Translations under genes and position numbers: made by a program
In this document: one piece after another, positions 11,062 to 23,211 of the stretch
Layout: the number at the start of each line of letters is the position of its first letter
How positions within the stretch are numbered: position 1 is the first letter of the stretch
DNA from: Byssothecium circinans
Taxonomy: Eukaryota; Ascomycota; Dothideomycetes; Pleosporales; Massarinaceae
Direction of reading: 5' to 3'
DNA: 64,000 nucleotides
Assembly (NCBI GenBank): GCA_010015675.1
Contig: ML976977.1
Span: 1,563,836-1,627,835 of the forward strand
Notes under the pieces: model-generated
The model's input: the letters and a program-made list of their open reading frames with translations, nothing else
The model's database searches: none
Told to the model about the DNA's origin: nothing

Positions 11062-12096
11062 TGCGAGCCTTCTTCCTCCGTCGTCTCTTTGACGACAAAA
11101 AAAAACTGCAAAAACAACAGGTTCGCAAAATCGCAAAACCGTTGGCAAACTATAAGGGTCTCCAAGCCTTCTGGTTCCTCGCCCCAGACCCCGAGACCTC
11201 AGCCCGGCTTTTGGGTGCCAGGCGGCATCCATGTTCAAGCCTCATGCTTCAGAGCAGCTGCGGCACAGCCTCGCTTCGACGAGGAAAATTCGAAAGGCAG
11301 CGAGGCGGACTTTCAACCCCATCTGCGGCCGCACGCGCCTCGTCGAGGAATACGATTGAGAGAGCCAATTAAATGACGGACGGGTGATGATCTGGGTGTA
11401 CCTCGCCACAGACGATCGTCGGTGCTGTGTTTGAATTTCGTGGGATCTCGTTTCTTTCTTGCCTGGGTGGTACTTAGGTAGCGGTGGAGGCTATGTGATG
11501 ATGGTGTTTGTTCATCGAGGCATACTTCGGTGCACGTCACCGATCGGATTGGGATTGGGATTTCGCCATTATGCGACGGGATTTTGATGTTTGCAAGTCT
11601 TGGTCAGGTTCTGTTTGGGATTGATGAGGGGAGGGAACGGGTGGCCCCCGCATCGCATCGCATCGCACCGCACCGCATCCTGCCTCAACACCGCTCATGA
11701 TTCATCCCATCCCATCCCATCCTTTCAACCTTCTCCCTCCATTCAAATAACCATCTCATCTCATGTCATTTACTTTCACCTGGGGCTTGCTGCTCACCTG
11801 CAATGCTACGCGCCGCCAACTCATATCCGTTTTCCGTGCCACTATCCATCCCGGCGCGTCCCTCAACCCAACGGTCCCCACCCAATCCATCGTATCAACG
11901 AAGTAACGTATAACCATGCCGCAGCCTCGTCTTGGAGAAAGCACTTCAACGCCGTGAGAGTGCATTGCTTCGCTTCGCTGTATGCGGCAGGTAAATGTGT
12001 ACAAATGTGCGGACCTGCGCGTTCGAAACAGATGCGGACATTTGCGTCAAATATGTGTTTGGAGATGTTTAGAATGTGTTGAGATGTTAGGCTGCA
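11062..12096. other. Intergenic region with simple repeats
   Basis: It includes short (GCATC)n/(GCACC)n runs at about 11652-11680 and (CCCAT)n at about 11704-11725. Short open frames on both strands show no known motifs. It contains the promoter of the single-pass membrane gene on the left and the 3' flank of the kinase-like pseudogene on the right. Confidence 0.5.
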
Positions 12097-13230
12097 TTAA
12101 ACCCCAAACTTTTCCAAAAATCCTTCTGTGAGAAAACCTGCACATCTTACGCTCCCTAAGGGACACGTCTTCCAGCTGATTACAGCGCAGCAGGTTTTTT
12201 TCGCAAGGAACTCCTTAATGCGCTCAAGCCCCTGCAAATCCCCCTCGACAGCCCCCCCCAACCCCCTATCCACCCACCCCTTCGTAAAACTCCCCCCAAA
12301 ATCAATAAGCCAGGCGTCACCATGCACGTCCACAAGAACGTTCTCAGGCTTTGCGTCTCCCCAAACGATGTCCTGGGCGTGCAGTGCGTGGATTGTATGA
12401 GCGATTTGTGCAGCCCACTTTGCGCGTAGGGTGGGTTGGTGAGGATTCCATCCAGCACAAACTAACGTGCCGTGTTCGGTCGTCTCGATGTAGGATAATA
12501 GAAAGCCCGCTATGTTCGAAGTTTTCTCGTCCTCAACCACGCCGAGGAGGCGGGATATCCGTGCGTCTTGTGGTAGCTTGGCGGAGTGGATTTTGGCGTA
12601 TGTAGCGAGTTCTCGAGCCGTCATCGAGATGTCACCAAAATGGAGCTGTTTGAAGAAGCAAGCTTCCTGGCCTTAATGTACACTTTGCCAGGTCGTGTAG
12701 GGAGGGACATGGCGTTTTCTTTGAGCGGAATGTGGATGTCACTCGGACGATAGAACGGGAAAGGGTAGTTATCGAGCCTCCTCTCCGGCGGCAGTCGAAC
12801 TCCATCTGGCCGGCGGGATTTCAGTTCGAGTTCAACTGGGATAAGATCATCGCCGTTCAAATGAAGCGTATACCTGACTTCTTTTGGAGACAGGACGTCG
12901 TGGAGCGTGTATTGTCGGTTCCGGTCCAAGGGTGGTATTTTGCGGAACAGAGGGATGAAGGGCTTTGTGGCCCAGTCGTAGAATTCCTCTAAAGGGTCGT
13001 CGAAGCCACTATCCTCGTCGTCGGCTTTCCGGTAAAGGTGGAATGTACTCTGGATCCGGGCGCTCAACATGCCGCAGATACACTTTCAACAGCTTTGCGT
13101 TGCTCTCGAAATTGGCGGTGAAGAGATCGATGTGGAAGTGTGTGTCGCTGACGAAGACGTTCAATTCTACGTCGGTATTAAGAGTGCTGCTCCAGGTCGG
13201 TCCAATCTCGTACATTGGATTTTGCGCCAT
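12097..13230 (-). pseudogene. Protein-kinase-like gene broken by two frameshifts
   Basis: Three overlapping minus-strand frames give one continuous family-like product. 13230 to about 13010 encodes an N-terminal domain. About 13070 to 12670 continues it (EEFYDWATKPFIPLFRKIPP, YTLHDVLSP). About 12670 to 12097 gives the kinase-like C terminus (ACFFKQL, then IVWGDAKPENVLVD and WLIDFGGSF). The catalytic-loop Asp and the DFG motif survive. Joining the parts needs one frame change at about 13010-13090 and another at about 12665. No plausible intron (GT...AG of normal length) bridges either. Such kinase-like proteins, with a degenerate N-terminal domain, are common lineage-expanded genes in Pezizomycotina. 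It is either a recent pseudogene or carries two sequencing errors. Confidence 0.75.
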
Positions 13231-13743
13231 GGAGGTCGTAGATAGGCGCTATGTTTGGGTGCTGACGGATAGAGGGCCTAATCATTAATGGAACTTTGGA
13301 ATGGATGAACTGTTGGTCCGGGCGGTGACTAATGGCGCCTGCCGATCAGGGGTATCCTTCGACATCAGTGTCAGCATCAACATTCTTACCTCAACTTCAA
13401 ACACCAATCGCGCCATCACGCATTTTTACATTCACCAAGTCACTTAATCACTCATTCACAAGGAACCAGCAATGTTAGAAACGAAGAAAGAACTCCATTC
13501 CATAAAACAAAAACACGCAGAACGCACGACCAAGCCAAAACATCTATCTAAGCCATGACCAGCCCTCAAAGTAGGAGCCTCAAGCCCATGAAAAAGTTAA
13601 AAAACCTGGCTCGGAAAAAGAGGTATTAACAAGAAAACACGCCAATCTTCGGAAAACCCCTCCGGACAGAGGCGAAGAACCTAGGAAAAGGTTAAAAAAC
13701 CCGGTCTTCGAAGAAAAGAAAAAAAAAAAAAAAGGAACAAAAA
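13231..13743. other. Intergenic region
   Basis: This is the promoter side of the kinase-like pseudogene and the 3' flank of the proline-rich gene. A poly-A tract lies at about 13718-13733. A short repeated phrase (AAAAGGTTAAAAAACC-like) occurs at about 13590 and 13685. No gene is seen. Confidence 0.5.
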
Positions 13744-15783
13744 TCAAAGCAAAGGCAACCCCAACCCGGCACCAACGGCCCTGATATCAGCCTTGAAAGA
13801 CCCAAACCAGTGTGCGCCCCCCGGCCCCCCAAACCGATCCACCGCATACCTCCCCAGGACGCCATCCAGCGGCAGAACGACCTGGTTCCAAAGAAAAACG
13901 ATCGCGACAGCGAAGTCGCGCACCGCATCCGGCGCCAACCCGGGCGGAGGCGTCGCAAAGTCCTCGGCGGCGTCCTCGAGCAAGCCCTTGAGGCACTCGG
14001 CGAGCTTCTTGTCCGTCTGGATGCCCGTGGCATCCCAGGCGAGCATCTGGAGGCGCAGGAGGATGGCGGCCTTCTTGATCTTCGTGGCGGCGAGGGCGTT
14101 GTAGCGCTCGTGCCGCGAGGCGATGGCGAGGGAGAGGCTGAGGTCCACACCCGGGTGCGCCGCGAGCTGCGCGTCTGTCATGCCCCACGTGGCGGGCTTG
14201 AGGGAAAGCAGGTGGTCGTCTGGAAGCGACCAGTCCTGCTTCGCCAACGTGGTGACGGACGGGGACGGAGCTGCGCGGTGGACGACCCTGCTGCTCGATG
14301 GGCCGGTACCCATGCGACGAGCAGCCGTCGGACCTGAGGTGCGGACGGAGGAGAAGGAGATCATCGGCGCGGGAGCGGCCGCGGGCGCGGAGAGGGCGGA
14401 CGCAGAAGGCAGCGTGGAGAAGACGGGCGCGGGAGCCAGCGCGGGGAAGACTGGTGCGGCAGCGGGAGGAGGCTGCGCAGAGGAGGCCGGGGCGAGAGAC
14501 GGCTCGGGAGAGAGACCAGCGGGATCTGGGGGCGAGCAGTCCATGGTCTGGGGGACGGGTGGAGGAGCAACAGGCAGAGCAGCAACCGCAAAAGACGGAA
14601 CCACAAGGCCAGACGAGGAAGCGGACATGCCAACCAATCCACCACCGACCGGGGCCATTGCAACGTCAGTCGCAAGGAAGTCTTCCGAAGTATCCACCGT
14701 CGTCGGCTCAAAGGCAGCAGCCGTTACCAGCGCGCTCAAAGGCATCGGAGCAGCTTCAACAACGGTTCGTCCCGAGGATATCTGTTGCGGCACGACTGGG
14801 CAGCGGGGTCAGGAGGCAGCGACCAGCTTTTCGAACTGGTCTGAGTAGCCTTGAAGACACCAGCGAGTGGTCATGTCATAGTGCCATCGCGTCCGTTCAC
14901 AGAACAGCTCTTCGGACCTGTTGTCCTTGACCCATGTGTTCGGCGGGTATACTCTCCCAACCAGGGACGGGGCCGTTGGCGCGACCTCGGGGGCCGCAAG
15001 GTCCAGTGCGCGCTGCGTTTCCGCGAGCTGCGTCGACTTTTGCTTGAGAGGCATAGCCGGGGGAGAGGGGGCAGGAGGGGAAAGAGACACTGCTGGCGGC
15101 GCAGACGACCTGACGTGAGACTGCAGTCCCTCAGAATAGGCACCTTCGTTAGAAGGCGGCGACCACTGTGGTCGCGACGCGTCCTCGAGAACGTCGATGA
15201 TGCGTGGAGCAGAGGCCTGGATATCGGCCCAGAATCGGAGCTGTCGCTCCGAAAAGACGACAGCCGTCTTCTTAGGACCCTCCTGTCGTGAGACAGGGAA
15301 CTCCGGACGTGCACTGCGTGCCGGGCGAATGCCAAAGGGACAAGAGGTCACCGGGATCACTGGTCCGTACGACGGTCCTCCGAAGATGAACCGCTGCACG
15401 GCGAGGTCCAGATCAGACCAGGGACGAGGGGAGGGCGAGGGCGAAGAGGAGCGAGGGACCGGAGGAGACCCAGTCTTCGACCGAACCTGCCACGCAGCGT
15501 CCTGCTCGAGAACCGGCGGGGGCTGCGGCGGTGGAGGCCGAAAGACCGAGTCTCGACGAGCGCGCCGGTTGGTGGGCGGCTCGGGAGGCGGTGGAGGAGA
15601 GGGCAGCGAGTCGACCCAGGAGCAAGCCCAGGCGAAAGCGAAACGCATAGCCCAGAGGGCGCCGATGATGAAGGTGACGGGCGCGCCAAGCACGTACGCG
15701 TCGAAGAAGTGCTCGTTGTCGCCGAGCCAGATCGCGGCGAGGATGCTCGCGAGGCAGAGGGTCCAGGCGGCCAGGAGAGACAT
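13744..15783 (-). CDS. Proline-rich membrane-anchored protein interrupted by one in-frame TGA
   Basis: The ATG at 15783 opens a 324-codon frame with two hydrophobic helices (about residues 4-22 and 30-52) followed by a Pro/Ser/Arg-rich region (SPPPPPEPP). It ends near WCLQGYSDQFEKLV at TGA 14811-14809. The same frame then stays open for another 354 codons to 13744, with Ala/Pro-rich sequence and a helical C-terminal domain (ILLRLQMLAWDATG, AVAIVFLWNQVVLPLDGVLG). Composition and GC-rich codon use are alike on both sides. It may be one roughly 680-residue gene with a nonsense mutation or readthrough, or two adjacent genes, although the second half lacks a good nearby ATG. No family recognised. 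Confidence 0.6.
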
Positions 15784-16358
15784 GGCGGCGGGACGGTGGT
15801 GAGGCGGCGGCGGCAGTAGAGAGAGAGGGAGAGAGAGAGGTGGGTGGTGCTCACAAAAGCTGAAGTGGAGAAGTGGTGGTGGTGCTTGCAGAAAGAGGGC
15901 TTCTGAAAGCAGATGGAGAGTAGTGGAGAGGGAAGAGATTGAGAGAGGGCGCGAGGTTTTGGTATCCTACGATCTCTCGTTTGCTTGGTCTGTGCGAGCG
16001 ACGGACGTGATAGCACAATAGCAACGGCTGCCAATTTCAGGGTCTGAACAGCAACGGGTGGCTTAACGGGCAGAAAAAGTGGGGCATCCGTTCGTGAACG
16101 ACGAGCTGCGAGCGAGCGATTCTACGGTGAGCGGTCGAAGCGCGGCGAAGCAGGCAGACTGGGTGGGGTGAAGGTGGAATAGGCTTTGCGTGGGCGCTGG
16201 TGAAGGTGGAATAGGACTTGGGTGGACGCTGGTCAAGATGGCTTGAAGAGGGAGATAGAGATGGGGTATATCAAGAAGAGGATGTACAGAGTTGAAAACA
16301 CATAATTGAGTGGAGATGGTTGAGATGCTCTAATAAGAGCTTGAAGAGGGGAGTTCTA
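15784..16358. other. Intergenic region with a short direct repeat
   Basis: A phrase of about 30 bp (GGTGAAGGTGGAATAGG, then a CTTG..GTGG.CGCTGG tail) is repeated at about 16168 and 16199. A GAGA-rich stretch at 15818-15840 precedes the start of the proline-rich gene. No gene is seen. Confidence 0.5.
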
Positions 16359-19300
16359 TTACGATGTCTTGAACACTCTATGTCTAGCCAAAAGTTGGGA
16401 TATCATGAAATGGGACACATCTTCGTCGGCCCAGTACGAGAGGTGGGAAGCAATGCTAGCAAGGAGGGAGATGTCGAATGCCTGTACAAAGTCTCGTTAG
16501 CACAGTGCTCAGTCGACTTGAGGGAGTGGGGTCCTGGGAGATACATACGCCTTCTTGAATGCTATAGTCGACCCTCCCATTGCTATTCAAGCTCCGCACC
16601 TTGGTCTCCTCCTTTCTCAGCTTCCTGCTCCGCTCCTCCAGTTCCTGCCACTCCAAGTCCCGTTCCACATCCTTGCTATCTGTGTCCTTGCTGCCCTTCC
16701 CTCGCTCCTGAAAGCCTGCGAATAGCGTCTGTATCTCTGAGTCAATGAGTGTGGGAGGGTGTTCGCCATCGTCACCGGCAGTGATGGGCTCAGAGCTGAG
16801 GCGACGCTTTCGCTCCTCGTTTATGAATGCGCGCACGGGATCTGATGTGTCGGGGAAACCAGCGGAAGCAGGATCTGAATTGGGATTCGGACCAACAGAG
16901 AGAGGGCGAGAGGAACGCGTGAGGTCGTTGTTCATCTTAATCGCGTCTGTGCCTGTTATGCCGAGACTACGGTTCAGCAACCCACTTGCAATACCCGAGC
17001 TAACCGATGTCCAAAAATCTGTCACCCCTTGACCTACCCTTGCGCCGATGTTTGTGAGACCTTGCGCAGTGGGTGCGCCAAAGATACCTTTCTTGGTGTA
17101 GGGGAGAGGCTGGGCTTTCAGCTGCGACATGGCAGGCGAGATGAGGGGTTCGAGGCGGTACGAGATGGGATCTGTAGGATGGAAGATATTGTACATCTGT
17201 TTGCAGAGTGGGGATGAGATGACGGCATCAGTCGCGGGGTTTCGTTCTTCGGGTGAGAATGGGTCGTCGAGCGGTGTACCGGGCGTCTCAGGGGGCGCGT
17301 AGGACGCTGAGGGGCGGGCAGCGATGGTGCGTCCTTTGAGCATTTGGAAGAGACCGATGGGCGAGCCTAGAGCGTAGAAGTCTTCAACCTCGAAATCGAG
17401 CTTCAAGCCGTCTTCGGTTGCGCGGCGCAATTTTCTCGATTGTGAAGGCCTTGCTCTGGGGTCCTTTTGCTGACAAAGCAGGTCAAACATGATGGCAGAG
17501 CCGAGCGAGTGGCCTACAAGGCTGACCTTGCCGTGGAAGGAGGGGTTGCGCTCTTTGAACAGACGATAGATGCGGTTGCACTCTTTGACGACGATGCGTG
17601 AGATGTGGCTCTTGTACGCTGGGCTTTGATAGAGTAGGATGTCGAGCGCGAGGTCTGTGAGTAGATTGCGGACAGCAGGCACACCTTCTACAGTGATGTC
17701 CTCAAGGTTGGGGTATTCTTGATCATCCATATCGAGATCACCTAGATCGTGCTCTTTGCGATTATGTTTCAAGCTCTGCTTGGGGAAATCCAACAGGTGG
17801 CGCCAGCAGATGGGTAGGACCTGGATGCGGCTATTCTTATGAACCTTATCGACGTCCGAGTTGAGCGCTTGTAGATCAGGCGAGTTTGCATATACCGATT
17901 TGAGGGTTTTGCGCATTGAATTCACATCGAGGATGAAGTTGATACTCTCCATGCGCATACCAAGCCGCTGGCCGATACCATGGGTCACAAGCAGCAAATG
18001 CTCAATCTCACGGCCCTGCTCTCCTGGCTCTTGATCTTTGTAGTCTTCCCGCATCTCTTTCTCGTCGCGCTTGCGGATCGCCTCTTCTTGCTGCTCGGGG
18101 TCTTCCTGGCCCATCGATGTCATAAGTGAGGACATTTGGCGCTCGAGATCCATGCGGCGAGTCTCTGCTGGCGATGCTTCACGCTCTGGTGGCTCCACCT
18201 TATCCGAGCCAGCTTCCGAGCCATCTTCCGAACTAGGAGCTGTTCGCTGCTTGCTGTTGTCTTCGCCGTATGCGAGAGAAGGAGTTACAGGGCGCTCGGC
18301 TTCCTTGTTGTTCGCGTCTTCTTTTGTAGCCTTTGCATCCTTCTTCTTGGTCGGATCTGTGTAGCCACGAACGTATTTGGTGCCGGCATAATGCGCAGCG
18401 CCCGCAAATCTCTGGTATAGAGTGCTTCCCATACGCGACCACATGTCATCTGTGAGGATCCAAGCTGTGGTATCATCTTGGTATGTCACAACCGAATTCA
18501 TATGCGATCCGAACAAGCGGTATGTCCTCGAGGAATCATCCGGAGGGGTTGACGACTTCTCATCACTTGTACTTGCACTTGTACTAGCTTCAGCATCCTT
18601 GTTCGCTTGACTTTTCAAATCATCAAAAGAGGCTTTGGGGGTGACGGGGTTCGATGTAGAATCACGATGGTTCAGCTTGCCAAGCTCCTTCCGATAATCA
18701 TCGCTAACTTTCATGGTGAGTGATATAGGTCGAGCACGGGGTTGTGAGGTTGTGCGCTTTCCCGGCGGCTTCGCGAATCGCCACGGTTTGACCTTTATAT
18801 AACCTTCCTCCAGCTGGGTAGCCAAATGTTCCTCGCAGGGATCTCCATCATGTGTGAACCATGTTCCCCGTTTCACGTCATACACAGGCCCTAGCCAGTA
18901 CGTAGGGGCCAACTCGCGAGTATCAATGTCGACATCGAAAAGGTAGTCCTCGTTTACAGGTACCTTCCTGCTGGTTTCTGGGTGTTGCTCTTGGCTAGTT
19001 TGGCCTGCCGCAGATGACTGCGGACTCGGCATGCCTTTGCGCTGCTCTGCTGCATCTTCCTCCTCGGCCGTCTTCTGAAAGGCAGTTTCGATGGCGCGGG
19101 AGTCTTCGGGCGAAAAGGGGATCCACTTCTTGGGCTTTGGCAGCGGCTTGTCGGGTTCTACGGCGGTCGAGGCGAGGGGCTTGCGTTTGGGAAGCTAGAC
19201 GAGTGTTATTACCAGTGGGGGCGGCATATGTAGAGATGTGGATGTCAATGAGTATATACTGGAGTCTACTTACATCTACAGCATGAAACCACCTTACTTC

Positions 19301-19750
19301 CAGCGGCGGACAGTCTTGAGGATATCTCTTCAAGCTCAGCCTGTGCCTTCGGTTGACCTTGTGGTCGCCTCCCCTCTGTGGCCCTGCCCCTGATGCTGAA
19401 GCTGCCATCCTCTCCTTCTCCTTCTCCTTCTCCGTCTCTTTCTCTTTCTCTTTCTCTTTATCCTTGTTGTCTTCCGCACTCCTAGGCGTACTCGGTGGCT
19501 TCGGAGTAGCGCTCCGCGAGCCCCATGGCGACAGAGCGTTGATGCCTACAGATAGGAAGCCGGGCTTCCCCTCCGGCGTTGACATCCTCTCCAGCGGTGA
19601 GGAGGTGGAGCGACCACCCGTCACTCTATTAATCCAGCTGTTGTGTCTTTGGCGTACTGATAATCTTCTGGTACGAAGCTGCAGAAGTGGATTCGGGGTG
19701 AGAATGCGGATGTGTTTACGTAGAGGTGGAAAGGCGGTATAGCGAGCCAA
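16359..19750 (-). CDS. DDHD-domain phospholipase A1-like protein (1081 aa)
   Basis: Exons 19750-19274, 19194-16549 and 16481-16359 join in frame (79-nt and 67-nt introns). Residues 1-45 are basic and hydroxylated (RKHIRILTPN, RTRRLSVRQR), like a mitochondrial presequence. A WWE-like region follows (YWLGPVYDVKRGTWF). The lipase core has LLLVTHGIGQRLG near residue 565 and the GxSxG elbow VGHSLGSA near 719. The DDHD region includes DFYALGSPIGLFQ, YNIFHPTDPISYRLEPL, and near the end RVDYSIQEG and HLSYWADEDVSHF. Fungal relatives (yeast Ddl1, animal DDHD1/2) hydrolyse phospholipids such as phosphatidic acid. A Lys/Glu run near residue 100 is encoded by an imperfect microsatellite. It is divergent from the F-box-like gene. 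Confidence 0.93.
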
Positions 19751-20004
19751 CGTGAAGGTGGTAGGATGTGTATGCGGTGAAGGAGTGACTAGGTGAGATG
19801 TCTATTCAATGTCCATGCGCCGGTGGACGTGGATGTGGATGGTGAATGTGGACGTATGACTGGCCGTGGCGTAAGGCTTAACACATGTGCAATCGGGCGT
19901 CATCGTTGCAGGGGCCGGCCTTAGTCCCGCGCTAAGTCGGAGCTTAATTTGGCGATCCACCACACCCTTCCATCTTCACACTTCACACTTCACACTTCAC
20001 AAAT
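19751..20004. promoter_or_regulatory. Shared divergent promoter of the DDHD and F-box-like genes
   Basis: 254 bp separate two oppositely oriented start codons. A perfect CTTCACA-type tandem (about four units) ends directly before the ATG at 20005 and would lie in that gene's leader. Confidence 0.6.
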
Positions 20005-21066
20005 ATGGACGCTGCACGACCTCGCTCCGGCTCCGTGCCTCGTGACTACAAGAAAATCACACATATATTAAGCGATTATCGGTTCGTGAATATCGATCAA
20101 GCTAGCGAGCTCATTCTCCAGCTCCGCGCCCTCGACACCAAGCTCGAATCCATGCGCCTAGAAGAGCAACGCGAATTCGATTTCGATTTTTTCTTGCAAT
20201 ATGGACCGCTTCCCTCCACACCAAGGCCTGCAAGCGAAGCCCCGGAGCTACTCATACTATTGAGGAAATTCCCAACCCCAGTCCTCATTCCGCGCGTCTT
20301 CCTCGACGCATACAAAGCCGCGCTACACGGCCGACCATTTGTAAACGAATGGAACATCTCAGACTTCCGGATGGGAAGGGACCCGACGTGTTCTTCGGTG
20401 CTGGCTATTCTACGCCTAGTCGACAACCTCCTGCATACATCTCTGAAGGCGCGCTTCGATGCTCTGGATGCCACGGTCGCTGCCTTCCCCTTCCTGAACC
20501 TACCCGCAGAGCTGCGATTACAAGTCTACTCGCATCTCTTCCCCCGCGATACGCCGTTAGCCCTCGCCGCCGAACCCATCGTCCTACCTAAACAGCAACC
20601 TGTGAAAATCCATCTCGACATCCTCCGCACGAACCATCAGCTCCACGACGAAGTCACAGAGCACTTCTACGCCAAGCGCACACTATATATAACGTTCCAT
20701 CGCAGCAACCCAAATACCTCTTCGCTGTGTCGAGAGTGGGCAGCCCTCTACTACGAGACCGTCGCTACACTGCCCCCACGCGCCCGCGCCTTCTTCCACA
20801 ACGTAATCATGCATACCCCCCACATGTATAGCCCCTACCGCAAGCCGCCACAGCGTAGGTATCCTGAGATAGAGACGCCCGAAAACTCATTGAAGGAAAT
20901 GTTCGAACTACTCCCGAATCTGAGTGAGATACAGTTCGTTAGGCCACGCAGCGTGCCCATGCCAGCAATTGGTGGAACGAAAGTGGATGACGAGATGAAA
21001 AAAGTCATTACATTCGTCTATGAGAGCGTTCCGAAAAATGTGAAGGTCTGCCCAATCCAGGGATAG
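20005..21066 (+). CDS. F-box-like protein (353 aa, single exon)
   Basis: An uninterrupted frame runs from an ATG preceded by CACAAAT. The N-terminal 150 residues are mostly helical. FPFLNLPAELRLQVYSHLF at about residues 161-179 is an F-box-like motif of the kind common in Pezizomycotina. It is followed by the typical conserved segment ILRTNHQLHDEVTEHFY and a hydrophobic beta stretch (TLYITFHR). Fungal proteins of this layout are presumed substrate adaptors of SCF ubiquitin ligases, but the substrate cannot be predicted. No introns, signal peptide or membrane segment. Confidence 0.85.
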   Translation: MDAARPRSGSVPRDYKKITHILSDYRFVNIDQASELILQLRALDTKLESMRLEEQREFDFDFFLQYGPLPSTPRPASEAPELLILLRKFPTPVLIPRVFLDAYKAALHGRPFVNEWNISDFRMGRDPTCSSVLAILRLVDNLLHTSLKARFDALDATVAAFPFLNLPAELRLQVYSHLFPRDTPLALAAEPIVLPKQQPVKIHLDILRTNHQLHDEVTEHFYAKRTLYITFHRSNPNTSSLCREWAALYYETVATLPPRARAFFHNVIMHTPHMYSPYRKPPQRRYPEIETPENSLKEMFELLPNLSEIQFVRPRSVPMPAIGGTKVDDEMKKVITFVYESVPKNVKVCPIQG

Positions 21067-23148
21067 GCGGAGAAGTAGATTTAGAGATTCAATGTCGGGA
21101 TATCGAAATTTGAGGTACGCTGTTGTATGAGTATCAGACGAGAGAATGGCTCCTCTGGTTTTATGATAGCGGTAATCGTCATCACCGCTCCTAAATCTCG
21201 TAGATTAGGTCAATCTCTTATCCATCTTCCCAATCAGTCGCACCTCGTTGTATTGATTATCCATCAAGCTCGCTCTCCGCCCCCATGCTCTTTGATGTGA
21301 TATTCTTGAGGAACCCCGCACAAGCGCATCGCCCAGACGTGATTTCCATTTTAAACCATTGCATGAGAGACGTTTCCAACCCACCTACCCCATGAGGGGT
21401 TGGAGTGCAAATTTTTCGTGTGGGACTTTTAGTGTAGAATCACGACTTAATATTCCATACAAACATGTTTCCAGCTTTGACTTATCGGGATTCTGGAGAG
21501 GCGGTTTAGTTATAGCCTGTATCGTCAAGAGTTTCTATCCTCTTCCTCCTCAACGGAAAACATGTATCATCCCACACCCAAATTCTTAATACCCATCGAA
21601 TCCAGGCAGAATTCTCCAACTCGTATTGCGGAAAGAGAGTTGCGGCTTGCTCCGCGGCATACCAAGCACTGTAGTGCGTTTTGGAGAGCAGAGAGGGGCG
21701 GGACAAACATCTAGCGTTGGAGGCTTTATTTTTGGTATTTGATAGTGATACTGATGGTTATGTCGCTTTGTTTTTTGCTCTGGCGCGAGGGACGCACATG
21801 TATTGAATCGATTGCATTTTTTTGAACAGTTATTGTTGTGTGTAGAGGAGTGAGAGAGAGGGAGCGAGGCTTTCTCGGCCATCTGTATGTTGGTGTTCGG
21901 ATTTTGGTTCCTCGACGGCATAGTCTGGATGGCCATGATACTTTAGAGATATGTGGGGCAATTAGAGATGTTTTGGATACAATATACCGTGCGCTGACAT
22001 TTTGTTGTGGGAGGGAGAGGGGAGACTCGCGACATCATCCATATCCTGTGCGACTTTTGATGGTGGATGGTGAGAGTGTGAGAGTGTATAGGAATTGGAG
22101 AGCGACGAAACTCGGACATATTGGGCGGTGCTTGTACTTTGATTCCCTTCCCCTCAGCACCATGAAATCAACTTGTTGCGCTTTTAAGAGAGAAGAGGAG
22201 CGGAGAGGCATCGGGTATACTAATGTATGTTTGGGATGGAGGGGAAGGCAGGACGAAGAGTCCGAACATTCTAATCAGCTTGGAATGTTTTTGGTACACC
22301 GGTATTTCTTCTCCTCTCGCCACATGACAGGGTTAACCATCGATTTTTTTGAGGAAAGAAGTCCAGAGAAGAGACACATTCTAGGAGTGCGATCGTACTT
22401 GTCATAGATAGATCTTAGTTGGAAAGAGTACGAGAGCTCCAAATATCGCAGTCTATCGATCAGATTTTAATCTCTTCCACTCTCCTTTCTCAGACACACA
22501 TGCCAAGTATATCAGGTTCCTTTAAGAACAGGAAGAGGCAGGCAAGACATTAATGTCGCAGTTACGGGTTTCTAGACACATGCTTCTCTTTGTGCGTAAG
22601 TTGGACGAAGTGGAGTCGTCCGCAGTGCTCAGGCACATAATAATGGTGGTGGAAGAGTTATCAATTCAAGTTGCAGCCGAAGGCTGCCTATACATAGCCA
22701 TGAGCGATTGCCTTTGGCGGGAAAACTGCGCTTTCCCTCAACAACACATACAACCTGCCAACTCTTCCTTTACTCTACTCGGGATCTCACTATTTTAGAG
22801 CCGGCTCATGGTTTTTAGAAAGAAGAGTATAGGGAAGGACATAATCACTGTTAAGATCCATTTTAGATATTTGGAGTGTGAAAGGCATGGAAGCGAGGGG
22901 GGGGGGAACGAGCCCGGGACCATCTTGTAAAGTGTGGCGCGTTTTGTTGCTTGGGTCCATTTTGATTTGGCGGCAATTTTTGAATTGAAGGGCGGCAAAG
23001 GAAAGAGGAGGGTTCATTATCTTATATTGTCGTCATCTTTAGAAATCTTTGTCTCGACGCTGTTGACTTTGTTGAGGGAGGGGTGAGAGTAAGAAGGAAG
23101 GAAGGACGGCTGGTTCAGGCATGATGTGCCCGTATAGGCATTTTAATA
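21067..23148. other. Gene-poor region
   Basis: Apart from short frames (for example 21838-22407 plus) there is no recognisable coding sequence. Near 22899 there is a run of G. The region separates the last gene of the left block from the mariner element. Confidence 0.5.
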
Positions 23149-23211
23149 CAGTACTAGGACATAAGTATCCGGACCATCCGAAAAAGTGGAAACCACCAAC
23201 CACAGAAAATA

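Noticed and set aside
14123..14930. Plus-strand open frames of 210-241 codons opposite the proline-rich gene
   Set aside because: Low-complexity Gly/Ala/Arg sequence caused by GC-rich codon use on the opposite strand; no motif.
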